Source: a candidate division CSSED10-310 bacterium
Lineage (GTDB): Bacteria > CSSED10-310
NCBI GenBank assembly: GCA_016931515.1
Contig: JAFGEQ010000002.1
Span: 114,069 to 178,068, forward strand
Length of the DNA stretch: 64,000 bases
Direction of reading: 5' to 3'
Position numbers and translations under genes: made by a program
Part shown: positions 38,001 to 45,807 of the stretch, piece after piece
How the letters are laid out: each line of letters begins with the position of its first letter
Numbering within the stretch: position 1 is the stretch's first letter
Notes under the pieces: model-generated
Told to the model about the DNA's origin: nothing
Databases searched by the model: none
Seen by the model: the letters and a program-made list of their open reading frames with translations, nothing else

Positions 38001-41000
38001 CGCGATAGTCTCCAGCGGATTGATCATGCCGTCACCGTTGCCGGCACTGTCATCGATCTCGTGCGAGTGATGAAGCAGGATCGGAACGTTGCACGGCGCT
38101 GCGTAAGATATTTCCACATTGTCGATATTCCAGCCTCCCACCGAACCGGTGCTGGCAGGACCCATCGTCCAACGGATATAGACGGCCGGCTGGCCGTCGG
38201 CATATTCAGAAATATCGTATTCATAGCGGGTCCAAGCGTAATCGTAAAGATTGGAATTGGGGTTCGTGTAGATCGTATGCCAGGTGTTGCCGTCGTTGGA
38301 TACGAGAATATAGGCTTCATCGTAGCCGTGTTCATCCACATCCAGCCACTGGTAAAAGCTGAATCGCACACCGAACGCGGCGGAGCAATCCAGGGCCGGT
38401 GTTGTCAGGTGGTAGGGCGTTGAACCGCCGGCGTAAGCGCCGTTGAGGTTCGTGCCGTAGACGTTCGGGCCGTCAAAACCGGAGGTCGGATCGGCTCCCG
38501 GGCCGGACGGCTGCCCCGTCGGCTGCCCGAACTGCCAGTCTCCCCCGCTGATCGTCCAGTTGGGGTTCGTGTCCATGTTTTCCTGGAGCACATAGATGCG
38601 CACCATTGTTGTAAACGCGTAGTTCAAGCCGCCGTTGTCATCCTCGGTCGTATTGCCGGCGCCATCGGCGGAGCGGACAAAAAGCACGTAATCCATGCAC
38701 TGCTGGAGTCCGGTGATTGTCACCGAATGAGACGTCCGCAATCCCTCGACGGACGTTTCGGTATCCGGAGTCGACAAACCGTAGATAACGGTGCCCGTGC
38801 AGGGCTCGTCGGTCGTCCAGGTAATAGTCGCCGATGTATCATCGTGGAACGCGATGGTGACATTACTGATAACCGGGTATGTATCGTCCACAACCGCCGT
38901 ATCGGTAACCGGGATGTTGACTCCGCCGAAACCTGTCGAAGCATCGATATAGGTTCCAGTGATCACATCATCCGGTGAAGCGTCTATATAGCCGTTTCCG
39001 GGAGCCGCCGCGCTGTCCCGGATATCGATCGATTCCTGGAAAACACCGGTATTCGGACCGGTTTCCGTCAGCAGGAGTGTTTCGGAATCACCGTTGTCGA
39101 CGGTCAATACGATGGAAATTGAATCCGCCGTATACGGATCGATGTTCAGATCAACATCCTGGACCGTGCAGACCACGGTGCCGTCCGAAGCATACGCAGG
39201 CTGATCGAAATTGAACTGCCCGCGGGTCGTAACCCGTCCAAACAGTGGGGTTTGCGGGCATCCCAACAGATTGACCTCATAGCATGTCCAGCGGTTGGCT
39301 TTGTAGTTCATGCACCAGATATTATCTTCCTTCGAATCGGCATTCATGCGTCCCAATTCCCGGATATCCTCCGTGAAAAAGGCATCGTGGAACTGGCGAT
39401 GGAAGTATTGACCCGGGCCGTCGGTGCAGCCTATTTCGCCCCAACCATAGCGACCATTCATGAAAACTGCGAACGCGCCGCCTGCATTCCAGGAGAAGTT
39501 TTCGGCGATGCAGTCAGTGGTATCGAAAGCTCCGGCGTAACAACCCTGGGAGTAAACCAGGAATGGCCGGCTGTTGGTAAGGCTTTGAACATTCGAGATA
39601 CTGAGCAGCATGACCGTTGTTTCATTGGCATGACCGAGGTGATTGATCCAGTGGACATTATTGGAGTTCATTTTGGGTACCAGCTGGCTGCTGCTCCAGG
39701 ATGTTTCCCGTTCATAGAGGTGATCGATGGCCCAACCGGAGGGATAACCCGGGGTGCTGTATCCCCAAAGATCCGATCCGTACCAGAGTTCATCCATATA
39801 GTCTCCACCATAAGTCTGAGGCCACAGATATTCACCCAGCAGCAATGCATTGTCCGCCCAGTCGGCCTGATAATCATCCGTTTCGTAAGCAATTATTTTG
39901 GCAACGAAATTCCGGAGCTGCGTCGCCGAATCCACTGAGCCTCGCCCGATGAACAATTCCGCGAGGACATCGGGTTCCGTACCGCCGGGGCCGTCGTCAA
40001 CTTCTCCGTAACGACTGTTGCCGTTGCTGTTCCAGTTGCCATCCAGGCATCCGAAATACATATCGGTTGGAACGGTATTGTCTTCATGACCCTCAGCAGT
40101 CGCGTAGCAGCCACGGGTCGGCACGATCGCCTGATCACCCCCGAGCAGGATGTATTCGGTATTCCAGTTTTCATATGCATCCATGCAGAAATTGCGGATT
40201 TTATCCTGGTTGTCGACACCGGTGTATTCTGCATAGATATCCTCGATCGGTTTAATGGTTCCACTGATACCACGGGTTGACTTGAAGGCAAGCAGATCCT
40301 GGAAATTATTCGGTCCCGGGGTGTTGATCAGGGTGTTGTTTGAAATGATGACATATTGATAGACATCGCGACTCAGAAGTGATTGAGTCTGCACCGGTTC
40401 GGCCTTATAGCACGAAGCTAATTCCGGATTCTCGACTTTTCCTGTGATCCAGTCCAAATCCGATACAAGACCCCGGCATCGGACCCGGTCGGAACGTGTG
40501 TCGGCGACAGCGGTGTCTATGATGATATGAGCATTCCGGGCAGCCCGGAGAGTGCCTTGTGAAGGCACATAGCGAACCGGAAACACATTGAAGGTAACCA
40601 GCTGGTAACCTTTACTCCAGAAAATCCGGGGTTCCGAACAATCAACAGAAGGAAATGGAGAATCACTCCGGTAGATAACCGGATCGGGAGCCGTTATCTG
40701 CAGCGCCTGCGGCTCGCTCAACGGATAGCAATGTTGCCCTGGAGCCAATGTAACGGTACCTGGTAGATCGTACCAACCGTCAAAGATGACGGCAACATTC
40801 TGAAGAATCTCATTTTGAGGAAGCAGGAGTGTAACCGGTCGGAACGGAACCTGTGGTTCTCCGGGATTCGCCATCAGTGGAGAATCAGGCATATTAATTT
40901 TTGTGTAAGTGACCGGGGGAGAATTCCCCTGTTGCCCGATATGCCATTCCGTCAGTGTGGGAGTGTTAAAGCTGACAGAATGTTCGATACGGGCTGCACC

Positions 41001-41054
41001 AAGAGGTGAACAGACCACAATCGGAATGATCATGAAGAATAACCAGCGATTCAT
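35034..41054 (-). CDS. Giant secreted C25 (gingipain-like) cysteine peptidase with dockerin and cohesin-like C terminus
   Basis: 2006 residues from the ATG at 41052-41054, chosen for GGAGGAGG upstream and an immediate signal peptide (FFMIIPIVVCSPLGA). The first 500 residues hold the C25 prodomain-like and catalytic parts, with H475 (NHLGHANE) and C505 (YSQGCYAGAF) as probable catalytic pair. Then an Ig-like and an Fn3-like domain, and three copies of a jelly-roll/MAM-like module (starting ENMDTNPNWT, LWDMDDNPGWT, YWNMDTNPGWT) separated by CARDB/Ig-like spacers. A dockerin-type pair (DCNFDGEITAGD, DCNANGEITAGD) lies at about 1797-1866. Unlike the other two dockerin proteins it continues for 140 residues with a cohesin-like beta domain. 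Probable extracellular protease and scaffold. Confidence 0.9.
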   Translation of the reverse strand: MNRWLFFMIIPIVVCSPLGAARIEHSVSFNTPTLTEWHIGQQGNSPPVTYTKINMPDSPLMANPGEPQVPFRPVTLLLPQNEILQNVAVIFDGWYDLPGTVTLAPGQHCYPLSEPQALQITAPDPVIYRSDSPFPSVDCSEPRIFWSKGYQLVTFNVFPVRYVPSQGTLRAARNAHIIIDTAVADTRSDRVRCRGLVSDLDWITGKVENPELASCYKAEPVQTQSLLSRDVYQYVIISNNTLINTPGPNNFQDLLAFKSTRGISGTIKPIEDIYAEYTGVDNQDKIRNFCMDAYENWNTEYILLGGDQAIVPTRGCYATAEGHEDNTVPTDMYFGCLDGNWNSNGNSRYGEVDDGPGGTEPDVLAELFIGRGSVDSATQLRNFVAKIIAYETDDYQADWADNALLLGEYLWPQTYGGDYMDELWYGSDLWGYSTPGYPSGWAIDHLYERETSWSSSQLVPKMNSNNVHWINHLGHANETTVMLLSISNVQSLTNSRPFLVYSQGCYAGAFDTTDCIAENFSWNAGGAFAVFMNGRYGWGEIGCTDGPGQYFHRQFHDAFFTEDIRELGRMNADSKEDNIWCMNYKANRWTCYEVNLLGCPQTPLFGRVTTRGQFNFDQPAYASDGTVVCTVQDVDLNIDPYTADSISIVLTVDNGDSETLLLTETGPNTGVFQESIDIRDSAAAPGNGYIDASPDDVITGTYIDASTGFGGVNIPVTDTAVVDDTYPVISNVTIAFHDDTSATITWTTDEPCTGTVIYGLSTPDTETSVEGLRTSHSVTITGLQQCMDYVLFVRSADGAGNTTEDDNGGLNYAFTTMVRIYVLQENMDTNPNWTISGGDWQFGQPTGQPSGPGADPTSGFDGPNVYGTNLNGAYAGGSTPYHLTTPALDCSAAFGVRFSFYQWLDVDEHGYDEAYILVSNDGNTWHTIYTNPNSNLYDYAWTRYEYDISEYADGQPAVYIRWTMGPASTGSVGGWNIDNVEISYAAPCNVPILLHHSHEIDDSAGNGDGMINPLETIAMLVTLRNVGLDAMGVSAVLSTDYTGVTVTVPSANFPNILQGGNGTSLTDYQFSVNDTAIDGDTVPFVVEWTAGGTTAQTMFMEEIVAANACFDSCGIIDWNTRGDGDGIFDPGETVQMTVSLINQGRLAAQDITGTLTCNHPEYITIDQGWAGFPDMNPGQTVSSIDPHFTVSSLQSTPDHMIVTFYLEIEAYAHHKILPFDVEITTSTFVRRQLWDMDDNPGWTTEGQWAWGIPQGAGGDPSSGFSGANVYGYNLAGAYANDMSETSLTSTPINCANLSDVEVRFMRWLGVESSSYDHASFRVSNNGSTWTTIWDHTGSSFTDPSWQAMSYDISGIADGQAAVYLRWVMGTTDGSVVYCGWNLDDIELWASSDNPQVVLTHADHAIDDSAGNNDGMINPMETILLDVTVENVGIAGTGITGYLSTTNPHVTVTQDSALFPDIPAGGQGQTLTPFAFDVSAAATNGETISFTVTYFSSAGNGSFTFTETVAGPDLSIGTITITDGGDHDGILDPGETATLAIELLNGGSMGITGVTGTINSDSPAYLFINDDEADFNDIVGGGSGGSITPHFSIQAAGFTPDPTVVTVTLDIQSNEAEAELTFEIEITGSNFIQRYYWNMDTNPGWTTESQWAWGVPQGASGDPSSGYTGTSVYGYNLSGSYTNSMPETNLTTTAIDCSSLENVEVRFMRWLGVESSTWDHASFRVSNNGTSWTTIWDHSGSSFTDTSWQTMVYDISAVADNQPTVYLRWVMGTTDSSVVYCGWNVDDVEVWADSFGNPCVHHGDCNFDGEITAGDAQMAFMCALGVITPTEEEACAADCNANGEITAGDAQQIFMTALGMTSCADPMDRVKDAPPRLSHLPIVNHEIPVSLDYVEADQNTIEIAITLDTDHREIDAFWIELSLDSRFTLVECFTGDLNPQWVQFGCNDPAPDRIRIGAYNDGTYDPVIPEGVGGTLATLVITGPVETAIRDQLVPVRILRVADDIKP
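35037..35456 (-). other. Cohesin-like C-terminal domain within the C25 peptidase
   Basis: The last 140 residues, after the dockerin. Visible pattern: EIPVSLDY, TIEIAITLDTD, IDAFWIELSLD, FTGDLN, DRIRIGAYNDG and GVGGTLATLVI. This follows the order of cohesin strands, in which alternating hydrophobic beta strands end in a G.L..L.F-type strand. Similarity is by pattern only; a profile or structure comparison would be needed to be sure. Confidence 0.5.
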
Positions 41055-41372
41055 TATATTACCTCCTCCGAGAAAAGATTGAGCGGCATTTAGGCATACC
41101 ACTCCCTGAAACAATACCAGCATTCGCCATTGAAGCAAGGACTGTACCCGACCGTCAGAAATCGATGCTGAGCAAAAATCTGGTAGAATCTTGACAGACC
41201 ATGGAGTCAGCTTTTACGGCTTGGCGGATGATGATTGCATGCTCCTGTGGAGCCGGTTTTAAAAAACGAACCTGGATATGAAGAGGAATTAAATGTACGA
41301 AGATTTATCTGGAGATCGCATGTGAGGTCTGCAAAAAGCAATATAAAGTCAGATTCTGCCGATCGAGACTGA
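41055..41372. other. Intergenic stretch upstream of the C25 gene
   Basis: 318 bases with no convincing gene. It holds the leader of the C25 peptidase gene, including a sigma-54-like element at 41134-41150. The right-hand part contains a short cysteine-rich reading frame without a usual start codon, which I do not accept as a gene. Confidence 0.6.
41134..41150 (-). promoter_or_regulatory. Possible sigma-54 promoter of the large C25 gene
   Basis: Minus-strand CGGGTACAGTCCTTGCT: correct 10-base GG-GC spacing and a full TTGC, but only four of six bases of the -24 box. About 80 bases before the start. Confidence 0.35.
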
Positions 41373-42416
41373 TTAATCTGCTTTGTGTTTGCCGTCCCAT
41401 CCAATGACCCGCCAGACAGGCTGCCATTTAGTATGTCTGTCCGATTCCCGGTAACAACTGACATCCGCCGGAGTATTTAAGTTGGCATACCACGCTGTGT
41501 CCAATGCAACCACGAACTGAGTCCTGTGGAGTGGAAACAAAGCCAATACTTTGCGCGTTCCTTCCGTCAGCAGGTGTTCCGCTGTAGCGCTGACAATGCG
41601 ATCGTAAGCGCCGTATAGTGTTTCCGGTCTGTCCGGGGTCAACATCGGCACCGCGATCTCATTATCTTCCAGGCAGGAAAGCAATTTACGCATCAATGGA
41701 AGATCAACATCCGGTATATCGCACGCAATGACAAAGTTCACTCGACAATTCGAAGCGGAAAGAGCTGCAGCGATCCCGGCAAGCGGGCCACTGTCGGGAA
41801 TGGTATCATGAACGCATCGCACACCGGGAACCGGTGGTGATTGACCTTCTGCAGAAGAAAAAAAAACTTCGTCGAAATACGGGACAAGGTTGCTATAAAG
41901 GCGTTGGGCGGCTGGAACACCATCAATCGGAAGCAGAGATTTATATATTCCCATGCGGCTGCTTTTTCCACCGATCAGGATCACTGCAGCTGCGGGTTCC
42001 GGACGTGCACCAGTCAGCCAGACCATGTGCCTGACGACCGGCTTGTCAACATTCAGCCTTTCAGCAATTGCTTTAACTTGTGAGTCATTAATACGCATAC
42101 CGCTGATAACATCAGCTTTCGATCGAGCCATTACCGCTGATGGCTTTGCAGGGGCGTCGTCAAGATAGAGGCACACATCCGGTGTTATCTCACGCAATAT
42201 TGAATTGCTCTCGATGATAAGAATCTGTTCCTTATCACCCTTCTCGACGATGTATTGAAACGTTGTTCCGATCGGATAGTACTCAGGTCCATCCATTTTC
42301 TGTTGACTGCTGCCGATTTTAACATAGCGGGATCCTGGTAAAAGAGCCATCAATTCGAAAGCCAACGAGGTTTTACCTACCCGGGATCGGGCTCCAGCAA
42401 TAACAATAGTTTTCAT
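41373..42416 (-). CDS. MobB-MobA-like fusion (molybdenum cofactor nucleotidylation)
   Basis: 347 residues in two parts. Residues 1-150 are a P-loop domain with GARSRVGKTSLAFEL, resembling the GTP-binding MobB. Residues 155-330 are a MobA-like nucleotidyltransferase: VILIGGKSSRMGIYKSLL, SGPLAGIAAAL and FVIACDIPDVDLPLM, with NLNTPAD near the end. MobA attaches GMP to molybdopterin. In the MobA signature LAGG.S.RMG.DK the Asp is replaced by Tyr (IYK), so nucleotide or substrate preference may differ from classical MobA. No molybdoenzyme or moa/moe gene is visible in the window, so the pathway link is only by family. Confidence 0.78.
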   Translation of the reverse strand: MKTIVIAGARSRVGKTSLAFELMALLPGSRYVKIGSSQQKMDGPEYYPIGTTFQYIVEKGDKEQILIIESNSILREITPDVCLYLDDAPAKPSAVMARSKADVISGMRINDSQVKAIAERLNVDKPVVRHMVWLTGARPEPAAAVILIGGKSSRMGIYKSLLPIDGVPAAQRLYSNLVPYFDEVFFSSAEGQSPPVPGVRCVHDTIPDSGPLAGIAAALSASNCRVNFVIACDIPDVDLPLMRKLLSCLEDNEIAVPMLTPDRPETLYGAYDRIVSATAEHLLTEGTRKVLALFPLHRTQFVVALDTAWYANLNTPADVSCYRESDRHTKWQPVWRVIGWDGKHKAD

Positions 42417-42704
42417 TCAGCAATTCCATTACTGCGTTTTAAGTGACTGAAGCGGACAATTGATCCGCTAACCACGTATGATGCCGGGCTTAACTGTCCA
42501 ATGCAAGCCCTTATTCCACCGTCAAGCGCTAGATAAAGCACTGTTGATTTTTCTCTCACCTTGACTCAGGTCTATAACAAGCAGTCTTCTGATCATCATT
42601 TTTCCAGATGTTGAATCCATCACGCGTACCCTTGCCGCATACGGAATATCCTGCAATAATTATCCACAGCTGAACTCAGTGTCTAATTCGGGAGTCTCCG
42701 GCAG

Positions 42705-43697
42705 TTGAATATGATGCACACGAACAAAACAACCCTGTATTCATCCATAAGATTCTTGTCTGCGATCTCATCACTCTCTGGAACAATTGTAAGTATCCTG
42801 TTTTTTGCAATCATCACATCGAGATCGATAACATTCGCTGAATATACAGCATTTTCGGGTAATTTTTCACCATCGGGCAGTGACTCAATGAATAGCGATC
42901 CGGTTCATTCCATCATACACTCCAAAGACGGATCCGTCATGGTCTACATTCCACCGGGACCATTTATTATGGGAAACAACAAAGGCTGGCCCGAGGAGCG
43001 TCCGGAGCATATTGTCGACCTGCCGGGATATTACATAGACCGTTTCGAAGTGACGATCGAGATGTTTCGTCGTTTTGCCGAATCACCGGATTTCACAAAT
43101 CCCGACCTCTGGCGGGAAGGTGACATACGCCGGATGATGTTTGTGGGCGAATACACGCGAAAGGACTGGTCCCTGTATGACGGATTGAGTGGAGATACGG
43201 CCATGTTTGATGTCCGGTTCCCCGAGGCCGAGGCGTACTGCCGCTGGGCCGGCAAGCTCCTGCCGACGCCGCAGCAGTGGGAAAAGGCCGCCAGAGGCAC
43301 CGACGGGCGGTTGTATCCCTGGGGGCAGGAGTGGTTAGCCGGAAAATGCAATTGCCTGGAACCGGAGGCGTTTTACGGGGGAGTGAATATGTTTTCAACC
43401 TTCCCTGTCTCAGTATATGACTTCCCGGAAGGGGACAGTCCTTACGGCATAAGACAAATGGCAGGTAATGTCTGGGAATGGTGTGCCACTGGAATGCTTC
43501 CCTATCCTGGAAACGATAAACCTTACAAGTTTTACTCCACATTCTGGGGTGTATTCCAACCTGAAATCCGCGGTGGCTGCTGGGTGCTGGACCCCCGATT
43601 CTGCACAGCGACGTTCCGTTCATTTGCTGACCCTGGAACCCGTGAAAAAACCTATGGATTCAGATGCGCATGTGAAATGGATGAGCTCGATTACTGA
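42705..43697 (+). CDS. Formylglycine-generating-enzyme-like (SUMF1 domain) exported protein, probably not an active FGE
   Basis: 330 residues. An N-terminal hydrophobic segment (about 22-45) suggests export or membrane anchoring. Residues 75-325 are a SUMF1/FGE domain: MVYIPPGPFIMGNN, DRFEVTIEMFRRF, CRWAGKLLPTPQQWEKAARG, YPWG, GNVWEWC and YGFRCA. Genuine FGE has two catalytic cysteines in a RGGSxxCxxxxC pattern; here the segment reads RGGCWVLDPRFC, so the first catalytic position is Leu and only the second Cys remains. Many SUMF1-domain proteins are non-enzymatic binders. I use the TTG at 42705, ten bases after GGGAG; ATG at 42711 or 42714 are alternatives. Followed 53 bases later by an SGNH hydrolase gene. 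Confidence 0.82.
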   Translation: MNMMHTNKTTLYSSIRFLSAISSLSGTIVSILFFAIITSRSITFAEYTAFSGNFSPSGSDSMNSDPVHSIIHSKDGSVMVYIPPGPFIMGNNKGWPEERPEHIVDLPGYYIDRFEVTIEMFRRFAESPDFTNPDLWREGDIRRMMFVGEYTRKDWSLYDGLSGDTAMFDVRFPEAEAYCRWAGKLLPTPQQWEKAARGTDGRLYPWGQEWLAGKCNCLEPEAFYGGVNMFSTFPVSVYDFPEGDSPYGIRQMAGNVWEWCATGMLPYPGNDKPYKFYSTFWGVFQPEIRGGCWVLDPRFCTATFRSFADPGTREKTYGFRCACEMDELDY

Positions 43698-43750
43698 CAG
43701 GGTTGCCGAACCAGATCAATTGAAATTTCCCGCCTCTTTCAGGGTGACGA

Positions 43751-44836
43751 ATGAGTAACTTGCATTGCAGCAAATCGGACCATTATACGGCTAATAATAA
43801 TACCGGAATATTCTCCATGAGTATCACAAAAAAATGCATGTTCTCAATTATTTCAATCGGATTATTGCTCATTACGGGTGAATCGATTCTCTATTTTTTC
43901 GGTTTTAGTTTTCAACCGTTGACTCATCCGGGCGAATTTGGAGATCATTTCGAAGCCACTAATACCGATGATTATGTTCAGGATCCGACGCGATTCTGGA
44001 TCCCGAAACCCGATTCGATCATGCATGCCGATTGGGTCGGAGACCAGGGTGCAGTCATTAATGAACTCGGCTTTCGGGGACCGCTTCCGGATGTGGAAAA
44101 ACCATCTGGAGTTATCCGTGTGTTGTGTTTGGGGGACAGCGGAACTTTTGGATGGGCCATGAATGATGATGAAACGTATCCCGTTCACCTGGAGATGTTA
44201 TTAAATGAATGGGCGGAGACTCATTCGTCGGGGATCCGTTTTGAGGTCATCAACGCCGGAATAAACGGATACTCCACATTTCAGGCGATCGAACAATATA
44301 AAGTCCTTGAACACCGTCTGCAGCCGGACATAGTGACTCTGGCTGCCGGGCGCAACGACCTATCACCCGTTCCTATGACGGACGCATCGCGTCCCGTCAT
44401 TAAACCTTGGCAAATTGCTGTGACGAAGATCATTGCGCGAACGAGAACCGGCCAGTTGATCATGTGGTTCAGCCAGCATAAGGCGGCTGCCGTTTCGGTG
44501 CACGCATTGGATCCACAGAAACATCAGACGATCCGGGTCAGCGATTCGGAATACCCGGTGTTATGGTCCCATCTGGCCAGTGACTGCAAGGCACACAACC
44601 GACAACTGGTATATATCCATCGGGCCGGACGATTACCGGTCATCCGGTCTCTTAAAAATCAATTTGATATCACCGTTGTCGATTTCGAGCGTCTGCGATC
44701 GATCGGACAAGTCTTCGAATTCACGGAGGGTGGTCATCCGGATACCCCGGTTTACCGGTTAATCGCAGAGGAAATTTTTATACAAATGAAAACCAGCGGA
44801 ATGCTGAGACGTTGGAGTGCTACAAATGAACTATAG
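43751..44836 (+). CDS. SGNH/GDSL-type hydrolase, membrane-anchored
   Basis: 361 residues. A hydrophobic segment at about 30-52 (FSIISIGLLLITGESILYFF) anchors or exports it. The SGNH blocks are present in order: VLCLGDSGTFGW (nucleophile Ser), NAGINGYST (Gly), AAGRNDLSP (Asn) and GGHPDTPVYRLIAEE (His). The family includes esterases and glycan O-acyl hydrolases; the substrate cannot be inferred. AGGGTG precedes the ATG. It probably shares a transcript with the FGE-like gene upstream and is convergent with the next gene. Confidence 0.88.
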   Translation: MSNLHCSKSDHYTANNNTGIFSMSITKKCMFSIISIGLLLITGESILYFFGFSFQPLTHPGEFGDHFEATNTDDYVQDPTRFWIPKPDSIMHADWVGDQGAVINELGFRGPLPDVEKPSGVIRVLCLGDSGTFGWAMNDDETYPVHLEMLLNEWAETHSSGIRFEVINAGINGYSTFQAIEQYKVLEHRLQPDIVTLAAGRNDLSPVPMTDASRPVIKPWQIAVTKIIARTRTGQLIMWFSQHKAAAVSVHALDPQKHQTIRVSDSEYPVLWSHLASDCKAHNRQLVYIHRAGRLPVIRSLKNQFDITVVDFERLRSIGQVFEFTEGGHPDTPVYRLIAEEIFIQMKTSGMLRRWSATNEL

Positions 44837-44930
44837 CACCGTCGTTGCATTCGATTTATAAACAGCGTGGCATTCAGGCTAATCTATCGCAATACATTCA
44901 AAATTCTACCGAGAACATCAATGATTGCTT

Positions 44931-45644
44931 CTACTTATCAAGACCGTACCAGTTGCCTCCGGTGAAATCGCCCATAAAAATGTTCCGATCTTCCTCACCG
45001 GCGATTTGTTTTCCAAGTTTTTCCGCCAATTTTCGGTGTTTCAGGGCCTCATCCCTTCTGCCCGCAAGGGCATTCGCCCGAGCCATTGCTTCTTGCGCGT
45101 AAGCCCGATCGAAATCCTGCATCAGATCATGGTATTGATCTGTCAGGGCCATACACCGGGAGGCGTGACGCAACGCTTCAGCGGCCATCCCAAGATCGGT
45201 GTAAACCCGTGCGATCAGCCACTCGCCCCGCTGATGATTCACGCCGGTTCCTACTTTCAGCCAGTGATAGCACGAGCCGTGAGCGGCATAGATCATACGC
45301 TCGTTTTCGGCATCAGAGCGATCAGGTTTCTGCAACAAACCCCACACCTCATTATTCAACTCGATCGCAAAATACTGGTGCGCATCGTTTTTCTTTTTTG
45401 CCTGTTCATCATTCATCTTTGATATCTCCTTCTCCGGTTGTTCCCGAATTACCTCTGAATCAGGTTCCGATGCCATTTCCTTACTCGTTTCCGGAGTCCT
45501 GGCACCGATTTCCAGTATGGAATCCTTACTCCCCGATTTCTGATCGGCGGTTTGTGAAGAACCTGCCGGATCGTCTGCCTGAACTACGATTGAATTCGGC
45601 AGTACCATCCATAGACAAACAGTAATCGCCCAAATCAGTTTCAT
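44931..45644 (-). CDS. Exported alpha-helical (TPR-like) protein of a conserved uncharacterised family
   Basis: 237 residues from the ATG at 45642-45644 (AAGG at good spacing; signal peptide LIWAITVCLWMVLPN follows). A low-complexity spacer (residues 25-75) leads to a helical domain (about 85-237) marked by AAHGSCYHWLKVGTGVNHQR, GEWLIARVYTDLGMAAEALR and, at the end, FMGDFTGGNWYGLD. I recognise this helical domain as a widespread hypothetical family that usually lacks a signal peptide, so the exported form is unusual. Function unknown. Convergent with the SGNH hydrolase gene; about 100 bases before the terminator of the second C25 gene. Confidence 0.75.
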   Translation of the reverse strand: MKLIWAITVCLWMVLPNSIVVQADDPAGSSQTADQKSGSKDSILEIGARTPETSKEMASEPDSEVIREQPEKEISKMNDEQAKKKNDAHQYFAIELNNEVWGLLQKPDRSDAENERMIYAAHGSCYHWLKVGTGVNHQRGEWLIARVYTDLGMAAEALRHASRCMALTDQYHDLMQDFDRAYAQEAMARANALAGRRDEALKHRKLAEKLGKQIAGEEDRNIFMGDFTGGNWYGLDK

Positions 45645-45745
45645 GGCTTTCATCCTTCCCGGGTTTACACATAACTCGTTGATACGAACACTATTTATTC
45701 CACCATGAGTCATGCGAAAAAATCAAATGTTTCAGCTTTATCTGG

Positions 45746-45783
45746 AAAAAAAGAGAACGTCCAGGCAATCAACCCGGACGTTC
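45746..45783 (-). terminator. Rho-independent terminator of the second C25 peptidase gene
   Basis: Arms GAACGTCC / GGACGTTC (45755-45762, 45776-45783) followed on the minus strand by TCTTTTTTT. Confidence 0.88.
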
Positions 45784-45807
45784 GATACATCTCAATAATC
45801 AGTCTGT

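Noticed and set aside
41280-41400. Cysteine-rich plus-strand frame (IYLEIACEVCKKQY) reminiscent of a small ribosomal protein such as L33
   Set aside because: No ATG, GTG or TTG start (only ATT), no SD at good spacing, overlaps mobA, and the resemblance fades after about 15 residues.
42435-42500. Hairpin AGCGGA / TCCGCT near mobA
   Set aside because: Only six paired bases, no T run and no position that would end a gene usefully.
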